Shown one piece after another: positions 11,048 to 22,696 of a stretch of 64,000 nucleotides of DNA. The stretch lies in the NCBI GenBank assembly GCA_011800155.1, contig CM022375.1:2356001-2420000 (forward strand), written 5' to 3'. The notes under the pieces were generated by a model. That model made no database searches, was not told the origin of the DNA, and saw only the letters and a list, made by a program, of their open reading frames with translations. A program made the position numbers and the translations under genes. This DNA comes from Flammulina velutipes (Eukaryota; Basidiomycota; Agaricomycetes; Agaricales; Physalacriaceae). How positions within the stretch are numbered: position 1 is the first letter of the stretch; each line of letters opens with the position of its first letter.

Positions 11048-11232
11048 ATGTCAATATTAACCTACTTTGAATGCAAGGAATCCTCGAAAGGTGAAACTGT
11101 TTTCATCAGGCCCGGGACTGGTGGAGGGTCGGCTCGTACATTTGACTATCGTTCTCTCACCAATCTGTGGGTCGAGAAATTTCCTGATCCAAGCGATGAA
11201 GCTCGATGGGCTCAAAGACATCGCAACCGATT
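11048..11232 (+). pseudogene. Fragment of an NADP-dependent oxidoreductase gene (nucleotide-binding part)
   Basis: KESSKGETVFIRPGTGGGS here matches KEFSKAKKGETIFISTGAGAVGS region of the intact gene at 15.9-17.3 kb, and MKLDGLKDIA matches AKLDGLKVIA after the position of an intron in that gene. The intervening intron region is also recognisable. Frame is lost between the blocks and the rest of the gene is absent. This is a second relic of the same family, different from the exon-2 relic at 8.0 kb. Confidence 0.6.
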
Positions 11233-11285
11233 CCCTTGTTCGCTACTGTGGCGTTGATGACCGAATTCGGCGCGTGTTTCCCACG

Positions 11286-13267
11286 ATGCGTCTCCTGCCT
11301 GCCTCCTCCATCCATATGCTCTCCGACGACAAAGCCTTCAAGAAACAATTGCACGGATGGCTGAGCTACGCCTTTGCAAGGTATGTTGACATTGGTGTCT
11401 TCATCGCTGCCAGCGTTAACGTCAAAGACAGTGAAGTATTCGTGGTCGTGTCGTTGACGCTGTTTCTGCCGATATGCCTGGAGCAATTCGCCCGCGACAA
11501 CGTGCATATCCATCCTCTCCGTTGCCTCTGAGCATAACGAAACGAGCATAGGGATTTCTGCTGCCGGACAAGACACAATCGTGCAAGGTTTCACCAATTG
11601 TTCCAACGGTGGACGACGACGCGCGGTGTGTCGTCAAGATTGGATTCCTATGGATAGATACAGCCAGCTTCAGGTGCGTCGTATTTTGTGCCCTATATGC
11701 GCGTCGACTTATGCCTTGTTTGCAGCTTATATGTCAACTCGTTTTCTGTCCTCCTCCAAGCACTCACCGTGATCTCAGTAGGCGGAATAGCAGACAATCG
11801 TGCGTTTCCTTCCATTATATCTAACGCTGTCTTATACTCTCAAGACAGATGCGCATCGTAAACGCCTCCTCCTCACGTTCGCTGCCATAGGGGCAACTCC
11901 CGCTGCACTCTTTCTGGCGCTGCCATCGTCGTCGCCGGTATGGATACTGTCCGCATTCCTCGCCATGCTGGCCAACGTTGGATTTGGTGTCTCGGTAGTC
12001 GCCATGAACAGTTACCTGCCTCTGCTGGCACGGCAAAGCCCAGAAGTCGCCAGCTTGCATGAACCCACGCACCCAACCCGACACGCGAACGAGGACGATC
12101 AAGATGACAGCGCTGCGCCTCTCATTCACCAGGGCAACGGCGAGGACTCTTTAGCAGCATCTTTGTACGACGAGGCTCTCTCCCGTGCCACGTCACGCAT
12201 ATCATCTTTCGGAATTGCACTAGGATACGGCGCGGGCATATGTCTTCTCCTTGTCTCACTCATTCTCGTAACGTCTCTCCATGGAAGCACGTTCTCTCTA
12301 CGTCTTGCAATTGGTCTTAGTGGAATATGGTGGGCCATGTTCTCCATACCAGCCGCGCTGTGGTTACCCGGACGCTCTGTAATCCAAGCAGACTTTGAAG
12401 AGTCTCCATGGTCAACCCGGGCGCAGATTGTCGCTGCGTGGAAGCGATTGGGTGGAATGTTGAAGCCGGCCGAAGTCAAGAGGTTGAGGAACACGTTCAA
12501 ATACCTCGCAGCGTGGTTTCTACTTTCAGATGGATTCACCACCATCACATCCACTGCCATGCTGTTTGGGAAGACGTCCTTGCACATGAGCGCATCGGCC
12601 CTCGTTATCGTCGGTGTCCTCACCCCACTGGCCGGCATCGCTGGTTCGCTCGTGTGGCCCTTCATCCAACGACGGTTCGGGTGGACGAATCTGCGGGTGG
12701 TCATCACACTGGTCATTTCTTGCTCTATGATCCCGCTGTACGGATGCCTTGGTTTCGCCTTCCAAGGAAGGACAAAGTTCGGCGGACTAACCAGTCCAGG
12801 AGAGATGTACGGGCTGGCCGTTTATTTTGGTAAGCCTTATCATGAAGGTTAGGACGGAATGACCCATTCGTCAGGCTTTGTCTATGGCGCATTCCAGGGA
12901 TATGCGAGAGCATTCTATGCGGAGCTTCTGCCTCCTGGTGAAGAAGCGAGGTGGTAAGTCCTTGTCTTGTAGCATCCGATTTTAACGCTGAGATGTGCGC
13001 AGGTATGGCTTATTCTCTATCACAGACAAGGCAAGCCCCGCATCTCTTCGGTTGCATCCGCAGGGCTTCCTAACCTGATCCTCCTAGTCGTCTTCCTTCA
13101 TCGGACCACTCTTTGTCGGACTCATTTCAGACCTCACTGGGAATATACGATACTCTTTCTTCTTCCTGGTCTTTATGATCTGGCTCGCTGTTCCAATTCT
13201 CATGAGCGTGAATGTTGAACGGGGCCGAAAGGACGCAAAAGAATATCGGTATGGAACATCTGTGTAA
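11286..13267 (+). CDS. ATG22: ATG22-type vacuolar effluxer (autophagy-related, MFS fold)
   Basis: Vacuolar membrane transporter family that releases amino acids after autophagic breakdown. Spliced exons give, in order, KKQLHGWLSYAFAS, SEVFVVVSLTLFLPICLEQ, the loop ending VKIGFLWIDTASFSLYVNSF, VISVGGIADN, RKRLLLTFAAIGATPAALF and NVGFGVSVVAMNSYLPLLAR, then the usual hydrophilic loop and further membrane helices, finishing with FIGPLFVGLISDLTG and a charged tail. About a dozen hydrophobic segments are visible, as expected. One intron (13031-13087) uses a GC donor. The start is 11286 or the in-frame ATG at 11316; both are plausible. The oxidoreductase relic lies just upstream. Confidence 0.9.
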
Positions 13268-13649
13268 GCCTATTTCCTTTGGTGATCCATCACACCGTGT
13301 TGAAATAGATCACCAGATCTTAGTGTAACTACTATAGCATGGAATTTAGATCGACGGGAACTCCAACATTATGGACTGAGACGAGGGCGCGCGTCCTGCG
13401 TCGGACCTTCTTCAAGCAGGTGTCTGATTACGGGATTGGGTTTTCATCGGGGGCGATCTAGTTCAGCGCGGTCAGATTCTCGTTGAATCTTGCCAGGGTT
13501 GTCTTTTCGGATGCCATATGCGCCTATTATGGTTTTTGAATGGCGTAGTACACACCACTGCGATATGTGGCACGGCATAGCGTCCTCTTGAGCAAATCAG
13601 CGGGCGCAGGGGCTGAATAAAATGAACGCCGCGGGTGTCATCGGTGACC
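13268..13649. other. Spacer between ATG22 and the P450 gene
   Basis: No gene or repeat recognised; contains the 3' flank of ATG22 and the promoter of the P450. Confidence 0.5.
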
Positions 13650-15802
13650 ATGTCTGCCCAGGTGCTACTTTCGTCTTTTGGCCTTGTCCTCGGGCTGGTG
13701 TGGTTGAAATTCCTCATGAATAGGTTACCGTTACCGCCAGGTCCCAGGAAACTCCCGCTTGTCGGTAACTTGTTTAACATGCCAACTTCCAAGGCGTGGG
13801 AGACGTATGCGTCGTGGGGTCGGGAATTTAGTGAGTGTATGTGTGCGCCTCCATATATCGCCGTGCCTGAGCTTACATTCTCTTTAGGACTTGTCGCTGT
13901 CTGACGCCTCTCGGTAAAAGCTAATGAATCTAGACTCCGATGTCATCCACTTGGAGGTTGTCGGGACGTCGATTATCGTTCTCAATTCGCTTAAAGCGGC
14001 TACTGATCTATTGGACGTCCGCTCGGCTTCATATTCTGATCGGTATGTTTTCTTTTTCTCTGTTTAGCGATACTAATGAACGACATAGGCCCAAGGCGAC
14101 AATGGCCAATGACCTTATGGGCTGGGATTTCATGTTTGGTTTCATGCCGTATGGTAAGAGCAGATACAGGTTGTGGTGTGGATTTGAGACTGACTTGGTT
14201 TACTCTAGGCGACGAATGGTATGATATCGGCTCTATTTATCTCGTTGGCTTACCGAGGACTTGACTAGGCGAGCTCAACGACGCCTATTTCAACAGGAAT
14301 TTCACTCCACTGCGGCTGAACGTTATCGTCCAATAGAGCTGCAAGCAACACACGAGTTCCTTAGGAGGGTTCTCGACACGCCTCATGACTTTTATACTCA
14401 TATTCGGCAGTGAGTCTCTATCAATACACCTGTATTCCGGTTCTAATCCGCTTTCCTAGTCTCGCGGGTGCAACGATCATCGGGATAGCCTATGGCCTCC
14501 AGATCCTGCCAAACGACGATCCATACGTCCACGTCGCAGAGCGCGGACTGCAGAGTCTGGCAGGTGCTGTAGTTCCTGGCGCGTTCTTAGTCGACAGCAT
14601 CCCGATCCTGAAATATGTCCCCGAATGGGTTCCAGGTGAGAGAACCGATAACTGGGACGCGGCTATGAACTACAAATGACATGTTCTGGACAGGGGCTGG
14701 ATTTCAGCGAAAGGCTAAGGTGTGGAGAGGGTATTCAAAGACGATGAGAGAGATGCCATGGGATGCTGCGAAAGCGAAGATAGTCAGTTTGACGATTCTC
14801 TTGGTGTCCTGTGGTTTGTAAACTGACAAGGATATAGGCAGATGGGACGGCGGTTCCTTCGTATACGTCGTATAGCCTGGACAAGCTCGACGAGGATGAC
14901 CGACTTTCGGCTTCCGATAGGTTGAAGGAGGAGTATCGTATACAGTCGAATGCGGCGACGATGTACACTGGTGGGACGGATTCGACCTTGTCTGTCGTGT
15001 GCACCTTCATGCTGGGGGTCATCTCGAATCCGGAAGCACAAACGAGAGCGCAGGCGGAACTGGACGCAGTGTTGTCCCCTGGAGAGCTCCCGCAGTTCCA
15101 TGATCAGGATAGGCTGCCGTATGTGATGGCTCTGTTCAAAGAGACGCTGAGGTGGAAGAATGTGACTCCTTTGGGTTGGCGTCCGTTCTCCTTCATGTGT
15201 TATCCAACACGCTGACGCTGCGTTTCTTTGTTAGCTATTCCGCATCTAACGAACGAAGAGGATGTATATTGTGGGTATAGGATACCGGCTGGATCTATTG
15301 TGATGGGGAATGTGTGGTGGGTTTTCAGTGTCTTCAAGATTTTGACGGGATGTCCTGACAGACGATGCTAGGGCTATGCTTCACGACGAGGAGGTGTATC
15401 CAGACCCACACGTATTCAAGCCAGAACGATTCTTGGGTCCTAACCCTGCACCAGACCCAACACCAATCTTTGGATTTGGGCGCAGGTATGTTGATTGATG
15501 TCTTGAACCACGTAGTTTTTAGGCCTTACTGACATGCTGCAGGGTATGCCCGGGACAGCACATGGCTAGTGCTTCAATCTGGATCACTATCGCGTCGATG
15601 TTGGCCGTGTTCGATATCTGCAAGACGACTGAGCCGAGTTACGAGTATGTTGATACGTTGGCTTCGTGAGTAGTTTCGATGATTGACTGGCTGGATAGAT
15701 TACTGATGGAAAAGCAGGATACCAATACCGTTTGAATGTTCAATCAAGCCTCGAAGTGGAAACGCTGAAGCACTGATTCGTTCAACCAATACCGAGCAAT
15801 AG
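13650..15802 (+). CDS. Cytochrome P450 monooxygenase (basidiomycete, OrdA-like)
   Basis: Haem-thiolate monooxygenase anchored in the ER. The N-terminus has a hydrophobic anchor (VLLSSFGLVLGLVWLKFL) and the proline hinge PLPPGPRKLPLVGN. Later motifs recovered from spliced exons: VIHLEVVGTSIIVLNS, SYSDRPKATM, I-helix MYTGGTDST, K-helix ETLR (KETLRWK), PERF (VFKPERFLG) and the haem loop FGFGRRVCPG with the cysteine ligand. It ends IRSTNTEQ at the TAG 15800-15802. Around nine to ten short introns; about 500 aa, complete. The layout resembles the OrdA-like families expanded in agaricomycetes, often linked to secondary metabolism or degradation of aromatics. Its 3' end faces the oxidoreductase gene with only about 50 bases between. 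Confidence 0.92.
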
Positions 15803-15854
15803 CAAGGTTATATTGGTAAAACTCTATGATATATATAGTTTGGTGTACATTAGT

Positions 15855-17263
15855 CTAGTCTTCTGCCACAACGATGACGCTCTTCCCTACATTATCGCCC
15901 CGCTGTATCTTCCTAATCGCCTCGCCCACACTCTCAAGACCATATGTCCGTTCCTCTCTGTACTTGACCTGTCCGTTTACTATCCTGCCTGGAATTTCAG
16001 CGTAGAAGGCCTCCGCCCACTTGTCTGCAAGTAACATCTCAATGAACCCACTGATACGCAGGCTGTTTGCGAACATCTTGATTAGATTCTGCGTGACGTC
16101 GAGTCAACGAAATCCGAGGAACCAGGAGGAGACACATACTTTATAGCCATAACCGTCTGCTTCGTTGTACACAGACATCTGCCCGCACGCAATGATTCGT
16201 GCGTATACGTTGGTGTTACCCAGTGCGGAATCAAGAGTGTAACCGCCCACATTGTCCCAGTATCTGTGAGAAAACTTGAGGATCCAAGTTGGGGATAGAA
16301 TGGCTGGACCTACATGTCCAATGGTCCCTCCTTCTTGAGCACCTCATCCGTATCCGTCGTCTTGTAGTTAAACGCAACGTCTGCACCGAGTTTCTTCATG
16401 AACTGGACTTTCTCGTCAGATCCAGCAGATGCGATGACTTTGAGCCCATCGAGCTTCGCCAATTGAATTAGAAGACTGTTCGACACGTTCAGTGGGCGTA
16501 CGTTAGGAGAACGATAGTGAACGTACGAGCCGACTGCACCTGCACCAGTACTAATGAAAATGGTTTCGCCTTTCTTTGCTTTCGAGAACTCTTTGTATCC
16601 AAAGTAGGCGGTGCGCCCAGGCATTCCAGCAACGCCGATATAGGCTGACCAGGGAAGTTTCTCTTTGTTCTCTAGTATGGTCAACTTGGGAGTCTCAGAT
16701 GAGGGAATGATACTGTATTCTTGGAAGTCTAGGAGAGCAACACTTTAAAATTGAGACATGACCAACTGGAAGGGATTAGACTCACTAAGGAACCCAGTGA
16801 CATGGGTGCCAACTTTGAATTTGGGATCTTCGGAACGTAGAATTCGGCCAACACCATAGTTGTATAACCTGTATAAGGATCAGTTAAAGATTCTTCGATG
16901 CGAACGTCGCGCTCACGGTTTTCCAAGGATAAATGCAGGCTAAAGACGACGTGATCAGCCTTGCCCAAAGTCAGACTAAGTCAGTTGAAGACATCGCTTA
17001 CCGAATACGATTTGATTGTGACATCGCGCATCTTGCCACGGAGGTATGGGTCGTTTGAGAGAACGAGCGTTTTGGTGAGGATGCCACCATTGAGCGCAAC
17101 GGTATCGAGATCTATCGTCTCGCTCGTATCGTAGATAGTTGTCTTTCCAGGCTCGGGGTAGCCTAGAGGAATGTATGTTAGCAACGCAAAGACGCTAGCA
17201 GCCGCAATGCGTACCAGATGGAATTTCGTTGAAGATAACTGCAGAGTTTTGGATGGGAGACAT
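15855..17263 (-). CDS. NADP-dependent MDR oxidoreductase (leukotriene B4 dehydrogenase/PTGR-like)
   Basis: Medium-chain reductase of the zinc-free type that reduces activated double bonds. Start MSPIQNSAVIFNEIPSG at 17263, an intron, then YPEPGKTTIYDTSETI and NDPYLRGKMRD, the N-terminal signature of the family. The Rossmann part has KKGETIFISTGAGAVGS and KLDGLKVIASAGSDEKVQFM, and the gene ends RGDNVGKSVIVVAED. No zinc-ligand cysteines are seen. Seven or so short introns. Two broken relatives lie at 8.0 and 11.1 kb. Tail to tail with the P450, so joint regulation cannot be inferred. Confidence 0.88.
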
Positions 17264-17609
17264 TTTTGAGAAAATCTAGTTGTTGCTACTAGTCTCAATC
17301 TTCCTTGCCTTTATACCGACCAGAGCAATCCATGACTGTTTCGATCCTATTGCGCTGAGGCATCTGGGAAACAAGTTCAAGCTTGGACATTGTAAGCAGA
17401 TTTCAAGCGTAGTTTTCGGATGTCAGTCCGGCCTTACTAAGGAATTTAGTGTGGCGTTGCGTATTAGTCACCCTGATATTTGTAACTTTAACCAGCGCCA
17501 TCGCGTCGAGCACTCGTATTATCATTATAGTGAATCTGGATGGTCATTGAGCTTCATGAAGAAGGAACAAGGCATGACATTACTTTAAATGTATTATATG
17601 CTGGCAGGC

Positions 17610-19108
17610 CTACAAGCTGGCGCTCTTCAAACTCAGGCTCATGCAGATATGAGAATAGAGCCGATCATTTTCCAGCCTCAAGAAGCGCACCGCATTCTCT
17701 ATCCAAGGAAAATTGCAGAGCCATCTCAGAGCTTTCGTCCAATAAGGGAGCTTGGGCTCCCGGAAATGTGACCACCTAAGAACGAAATCTGGCGGTAAGC
17801 CTTCCCAGCGATCGTACGTTTCGTAGTCATTAGACAACATTTCGTTTCGAAACTCTTCCGGTTCGCGCATTAGCTGTACGTCGTCCATCTCGGCCCGGCG
17901 ATCTCGAAGAAACGACAAAGCGTCTTCGGCAGTAAAGCGCGACTCGACGTCTCTAGTGACCATTTTGTCCAGGAGTGGTGCCAACATCGGTATTGTTTGC
18001 GTAAGATGCTGTAGACGAACATAAGCACTCAAACGGAAAATTGCGAAGAGAGGGTTAACCTGAAACCTAGTGCAGAATTCGATGCCTAGGATTCCTACAT
18101 CGTAAGCGAACGGATTGTAGTCATATTCTCCTTGACTGAGGTCTGGGGGTCCAGAAAGGGCACCGATCCAAGCCGCAGTATGTGGCAGGCGCTGAGATCT
18201 TATAGACGCCATAGCCGGGAGCAATATAGATACGTCGAAGTCGAAGATTGCATATTTTAGCTCGCCTTCAGCTCGTAACCTGCGGCGCATTGACAACATG
18301 TTGACGTTCATCGGTATTTTTGGTATATGATTGACCAAGAAGTTCCTCTGCTCCACATCCTAGAGAACTGTAGTTAATCATCATGCAGTATGATACGCCC
18401 AAGTGATCTTACTCGATGAACGACGCGTCGACTGTGCAGAAACGCGAGGCCAGTAATTAGGTTGTCCATAAAGAGCAGCACATCATGCACAGACCCAAAC
18501 CATGGCTTCGTCACCATTTCCCCCCATCTATGAATATTTTAATGATGGTTCTCCCCAAGTAAGAGTGTAGAAAGTTCTCACCGAGGCATGACAGCAATGA
18601 TGTGGTCCATAAAAGGAAGAAGCTCGACTATAGGAATGATTCCAGGAATGATAGTGCCGCGTTTTTCCTGTTCTTCAAGCAAAAGGCAGAGAATACGGTG
18701 TTCATCGCTGTCAGATACGACCAATTTCAATGCCACATGGTGTTGGTGAATGTCCTGTGCAAAGGTTACGCGTCCCTAGTCACAGAATGAGCCTACACAA
18801 TCAAACTTGGAAACGATGCCAACTTGCACTTGAGAATGTTCGGAAAGGCCGTTCTTGAATTTCTGTAACGCGAATTTCGTCGCGATATGCATAAATAGAT
18901 TCGACTCCAGAGTTCCCGGAAAGCTCGGTAGGGTATACCTCGAGGTCACGTTCGTGCTGTCGGTAGAGACGATACCCATGGCTCAGTAGCCAAGGGCGAC
19001 AGCTCTCCCAGAAGGCGAGGGAGGTTTCATGGACATGGAAATCGATCTACGCGAGTTTCGTTCATTGGATTGGAGGGTAGAGATGTATCTCACGACTGGA
19101 GTAGCCAT
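17610..19108 (-). CDS. Agaricomycete orphan protein kinase
   Basis: The spliced N-terminus is MATPVIDFHVHETSLAFW followed by HGYRLYRQHERDLEVYPTE. The kinase fold has the ATP-site lysine in HVALKLVVSD, a catalytic loop split by an intron (VVHR / DVEQRNFLVN, giving HRDxxxxN), and FDFD in place of DFG. A C-lobe follows with TRDVESRFTAEDALSFLRD. A characteristic tail (WEGLPPDFVLRWSHFREPK, then FPWIENAVRFLRLENDR) follows. The tail and short N-lobe are typical of an unnamed kinase group restricted to mushroom-forming fungi. The altered DFG makes activity uncertain. A frameshifted partial copy lies at 7.6-8.0 kb. About 350-360 aa before the tail ends at 17610. Confidence 0.75.
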
Positions 19109-19390
19109 TAGTTTACAGCCAGACAAAGAAAGTGGTCGTTCAACGTGAGAAGTGCTGTTTGCGCACGTTTGTCGCCGGATATCTCCGATGTTGAATGTTT
19201 CTTGAACAGAGATTGTCTGAACAGTGCACACCAGCGTTCAAAAAGGCAAAGAAGTCATCGAAAAAAATGTCAAGGTTCACATTAGAATTGTATATCTGAT
19301 TTGTTTTCGGAAAGGTGCTTAGACGCCACACTACGCGTAGAAATTCAATCCAGGTCACCAATTAATCAATGGACGGGATTTCGAAGATGA

Positions 19391-20549
19391 TCATGGATTA
19401 ACAAGGGAAAGGCCACCATCCACTCTGAGGACGGTGCCGTTCGTGTATTCGTTGGTGGCCAAATAAATCGCAGTGCTTTGCAGCTCGTCCTCGCTACAAT
19501 CGGGTTCAGTTAACTTATTTAAGTTTAACACGGAGGTGCATTTCTTACCTTCCTGCCCTTCCAGACGGAATAGGTGCGACATATCCTGGATTGATGAAAT
19601 CCTTTAGACCATCGAGAAAGCCAAGTTGAGTCAACTCCGACGGGAATACTCCCGGGTGTATGGTGTTCACGCGTATCGGTATCTTGCGGTGGGCAAAGTC
19701 AGTAGCCAGGATGGCGGAGAGCTTGTCAAGGGCAGATTTGGAGATGGGGTAGGCCATCTACGAGCGGACAAATGAGCCAAAAACACAGAGAACAAAGAAA
19801 ATTGATCACGGACGCTGGCAAGGGGGGACCAACATGCAACATTGACAGCCATGCTGGAGATATTGATTACGACAGATGTTTCTCTTCCGTCGTGTTTACC
19901 TGATTCTGCACCTTTCACAAGGAGATCCAGAAACGCACGAGTGACAAAGAAAGCGGCGGAGACGTTGACTCTGAAGAGCTCCGACCAGCCATCGAACGAT
20001 TCGTGATCGAGGGGATTGCCACCGTTGGCATGTGCGAGGGCCTTGTCTTGGAAGATTGTTGGAGGATAAGATGCGTTGGCAATGCCTGCACTGATAGAGG
20101 CACGAGTTAGCGGTCTGGTCATGGCAGAACATAGTAAGACAGAAGGGGAGAGTCTCTTACTTGTTAACTAGGATATCTAGTTTCCCATCCGACGACTGTA
20201 CCGCGCTCACCGCTGCATCGATAGAGGATTGAGATGTTACATCCATCACCAATCTGTTGAGAGGATCAGTTTCTCTTTAACTGTCTCACCCCAAACTCAC
20301 GGTACGAGCTTTCCTTCCCAGCCCTCTGCTTCAGAGACTGCGGCAGAGGCCTTTAGGATATGCTCCCGCCTACCCGTAATGTAGACCTTGCAGCCCTGTT
20401 TTGCAAAACCTCGAGCAATAGTCAATCCTCTGTGTTGGCTTCGTGTTAGTGAGAGATTTTGAGGTACAAGGAACCACGTACAGACCAGTACCACCACCAG
20501 TTATCAGTGCCACACGTCCAAAAAGCGATACTGCAGATCCACGGGACAT
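19391..20549 (-). CDS. Short-chain dehydrogenase/reductase, copy 1
   Basis: Classical SDR. Spliced N-terminus MSRGSAVSLFGRVALITGG with the cofactor motif TGGGTGLG (interrupted by an intron), TGRREH for the 2'-phosphate side that suggests NADP, DILVNNAG, INISS with the active serine, and the catalytic YPISK (Tyr-x3-Lys). It ends VLRVDGGLSLVNP. Five to six short introns. About 80% alike in protein to the SDR at 22.7-23.8 kb, which is on the other strand. Substrate unknown; such enzymes are often annotated as RhlG-like 3-oxoacyl reductases. Confidence 0.88.
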
Positions 20550-20758
20550 GCTAGTGAGAAGATGATGAGAAGATGCAAGATCAGATATCACCAGACTGAG
20601 GACACAATACAACGTAGCGTTCGAGTCATACGCCGTTCTGGAAAGGTACAGTATACTGTTGATGTGAAGCCAATACAATGCAAGTTTGAAGGAAATGACA
20701 CACCCACACCATGTGAGGACAAATAACTTATATATCGACATAACGTCCAACGTTTTAT

Positions 20759-22270
20759 CTACTCCTTCTTCTTCCCGAGCTCCTCTAGCGCCTTCAACCG
20801 CTCGATCAACGTCGGGTGACTATGGTGGTAGGCCGAGTACAACCAATCCACATGCACCGTCGACAAGTTCTTTACATGTAGTGTAATCAAGGCATTTCCC
20901 AACCGCGTCCCCATGTCCTTCATGCCCGCTACGTCAACCTTGTTCTCCTTTCCGTCCTGCTTCTTGGAGATGATCTCCCCGATGTCGCACGCGAACCTAT
21001 CGGCCTCCCACTCGAATCGCCGGCTGAGAGCGTTCATCGCCATTGCGACAACGGCTTCGACCGGGCTCAGGATCATCTGGAACAACAGGAAGGCGACGAT
21101 GGTAGGAGGTTTAGCGCTCGTCGCCTTGGAAAACCCAAACGACCGCAAAAGAGGCGGTGCATGGAGGAACGCGGGGAACAACGCGAGGATGCTGAATACG
21201 TGGAACTGCGATATGGCCATCATTTTGGTTGGATGGAGGAAGTACCAATGCCCGAGCTCGTGGGCAAGGACAGCCTCGACCTCTCCGGGAGTGCTCTGAG
21301 TGAGGAGGGTGTCAAAGATGACGATGTGCTTGCTCCAGGGTAGTCCAAAGAAGTAGGCGTTGCTGTGAGAGCTTCGCTTTGACCCATCGATCTCGTAAAG
21401 GTGCTTGAGAGGGAAAGAGAGGGACGATGAGAGGGTTTCGACGCGCGTACGAACTTCGCTGGGCTTCAGGGGAGTAAGTTTGTTGAACAGAGGTTGGATG
21501 ACCGTTGGGTAGAGAACAATCATGATGAGCTGGAACGAGATCATGAACAACATGATGAAGGGCACAAAGCGGTCGCCGGCCCAGTCGAATATCCAGAGGA
21601 AGACAGCAAGGAATGGTGCTCCAAGGGCAAAGGCGACGAGCCAGCCCTTGACGAGGTCGGTGAAGAAGAGGGTGAGTGTTTGGTTATTGAATCCATGCTT
21701 CTGCTCGACCACAAAGGTGCTGTAGAGCGAGACAGGTAGCGTCGGCAGGGATGACACGAAGTAGAGGAGGAAGGAGAACGCAATTGAGTGTACAATCTAC
21801 GCGAAACGCTTAGCATTGAGGAGCTAGTATATCGTGTTGGACATACCTCGTAACCTTGATATCCAAAGTGGTCCGCCCAGCCGCCACTGACGTTCCAACA
21901 CCATGCGTAGAAGCCGTATTGCAGCATCAACGAATCCACTATTTGGCTGTATAGCTTGGAGAACAAGCCGAGCTGGGCTTTATCCTTGCCGTACTTTTGG
22001 CTCTTTTCGAAGGTCTCTGCAGACAGATGAGCAGATAACTCTGGCGGAGGTGCCGTTCGAGAATACAAGGGATATTGACGGATTCTGGATGACCGTTGAA
22101 CTTCCAAGGATTTTCGTTCAATAAAATTAGGATACTCACAATAGATAGGTTTCCCATAGTGTTACAGCCCAGGAAAATCCTTGAACGTACAATTTCCAGT
22201 CAATAGGATCCGTCGCGACGAACGCCAGCTGCCGCTGAAGCGCGGCTAAGTTTGTGTGGAGAATGTCCAT
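20759..22270 (-). CDS. STE24: CAAX prenyl protease STE24 (zinc metalloprotease, M48)
   Basis: ER membrane protease that removes the last three residues of farnesylated CAAX proteins; in yeast it also makes a second cut in the a-factor precursor. In basidiomycetes mating pheromones are CAAX proteins, so it may serve mating. Seen in order: N-terminal exon from MDILHTNLAALQRQL, a conserved block around FEKSQKYGKDKAQLGL, several membrane helices, HSNAYFFGLPWSKHIVIFDTL, the zinc site VLAHELGHW (HExxH), the third ligand region FEWEADRFA, and a C-terminal KKKE consistent with ER retrieval. About 460 aa, normal length. Sits between two inverted SDR copies. Confidence 0.95.
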
Positions 22271-22696
22271 CTGGAAGTCCTGATGCTTGATGGTATGGCA
22301 AACACAGAGCTTGAACAGGGCAAAATAAGGTGGTCGTTCAAAAATTGAAAAGTAGGTGGTGGTAAGAAACAAAAGTGCATTTCCAATGCGTGGCGGGGAC
22401 GTGTTCGATCCGTGCTGACCAATGTTTTCACATCACGTGTAAAAAGCGCGTACGAGTAACTTGACCAAGTTTTTATCTATCACACTGTCAGTGTCTTCCT
22501 ATGTCTTCAATTCTTCGTTGCAATGTCTTTGGATAAGTGTGTACGTATCTTGGAGTCTTATTATATTTCTGGATGAGTAATCCTGGAAAGAAAGAAGGAG
22601 CACCACACGGCAGACTTCACACGGCAGCGCTACCAATGAGCGCCCGTTTTTGAATGGTCCCTGTGAGGTGATACATCCCCTGATCCTTTTTCTCTC
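22271..22696. other. Divergent promoter region between STE24 and SDR copy 2
   Basis: About 430 bases shared by two divergently transcribed genes. No gene and no obvious repeat; TATA-like AT-rich patches occur but none is decisive. Confidence 0.45.
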
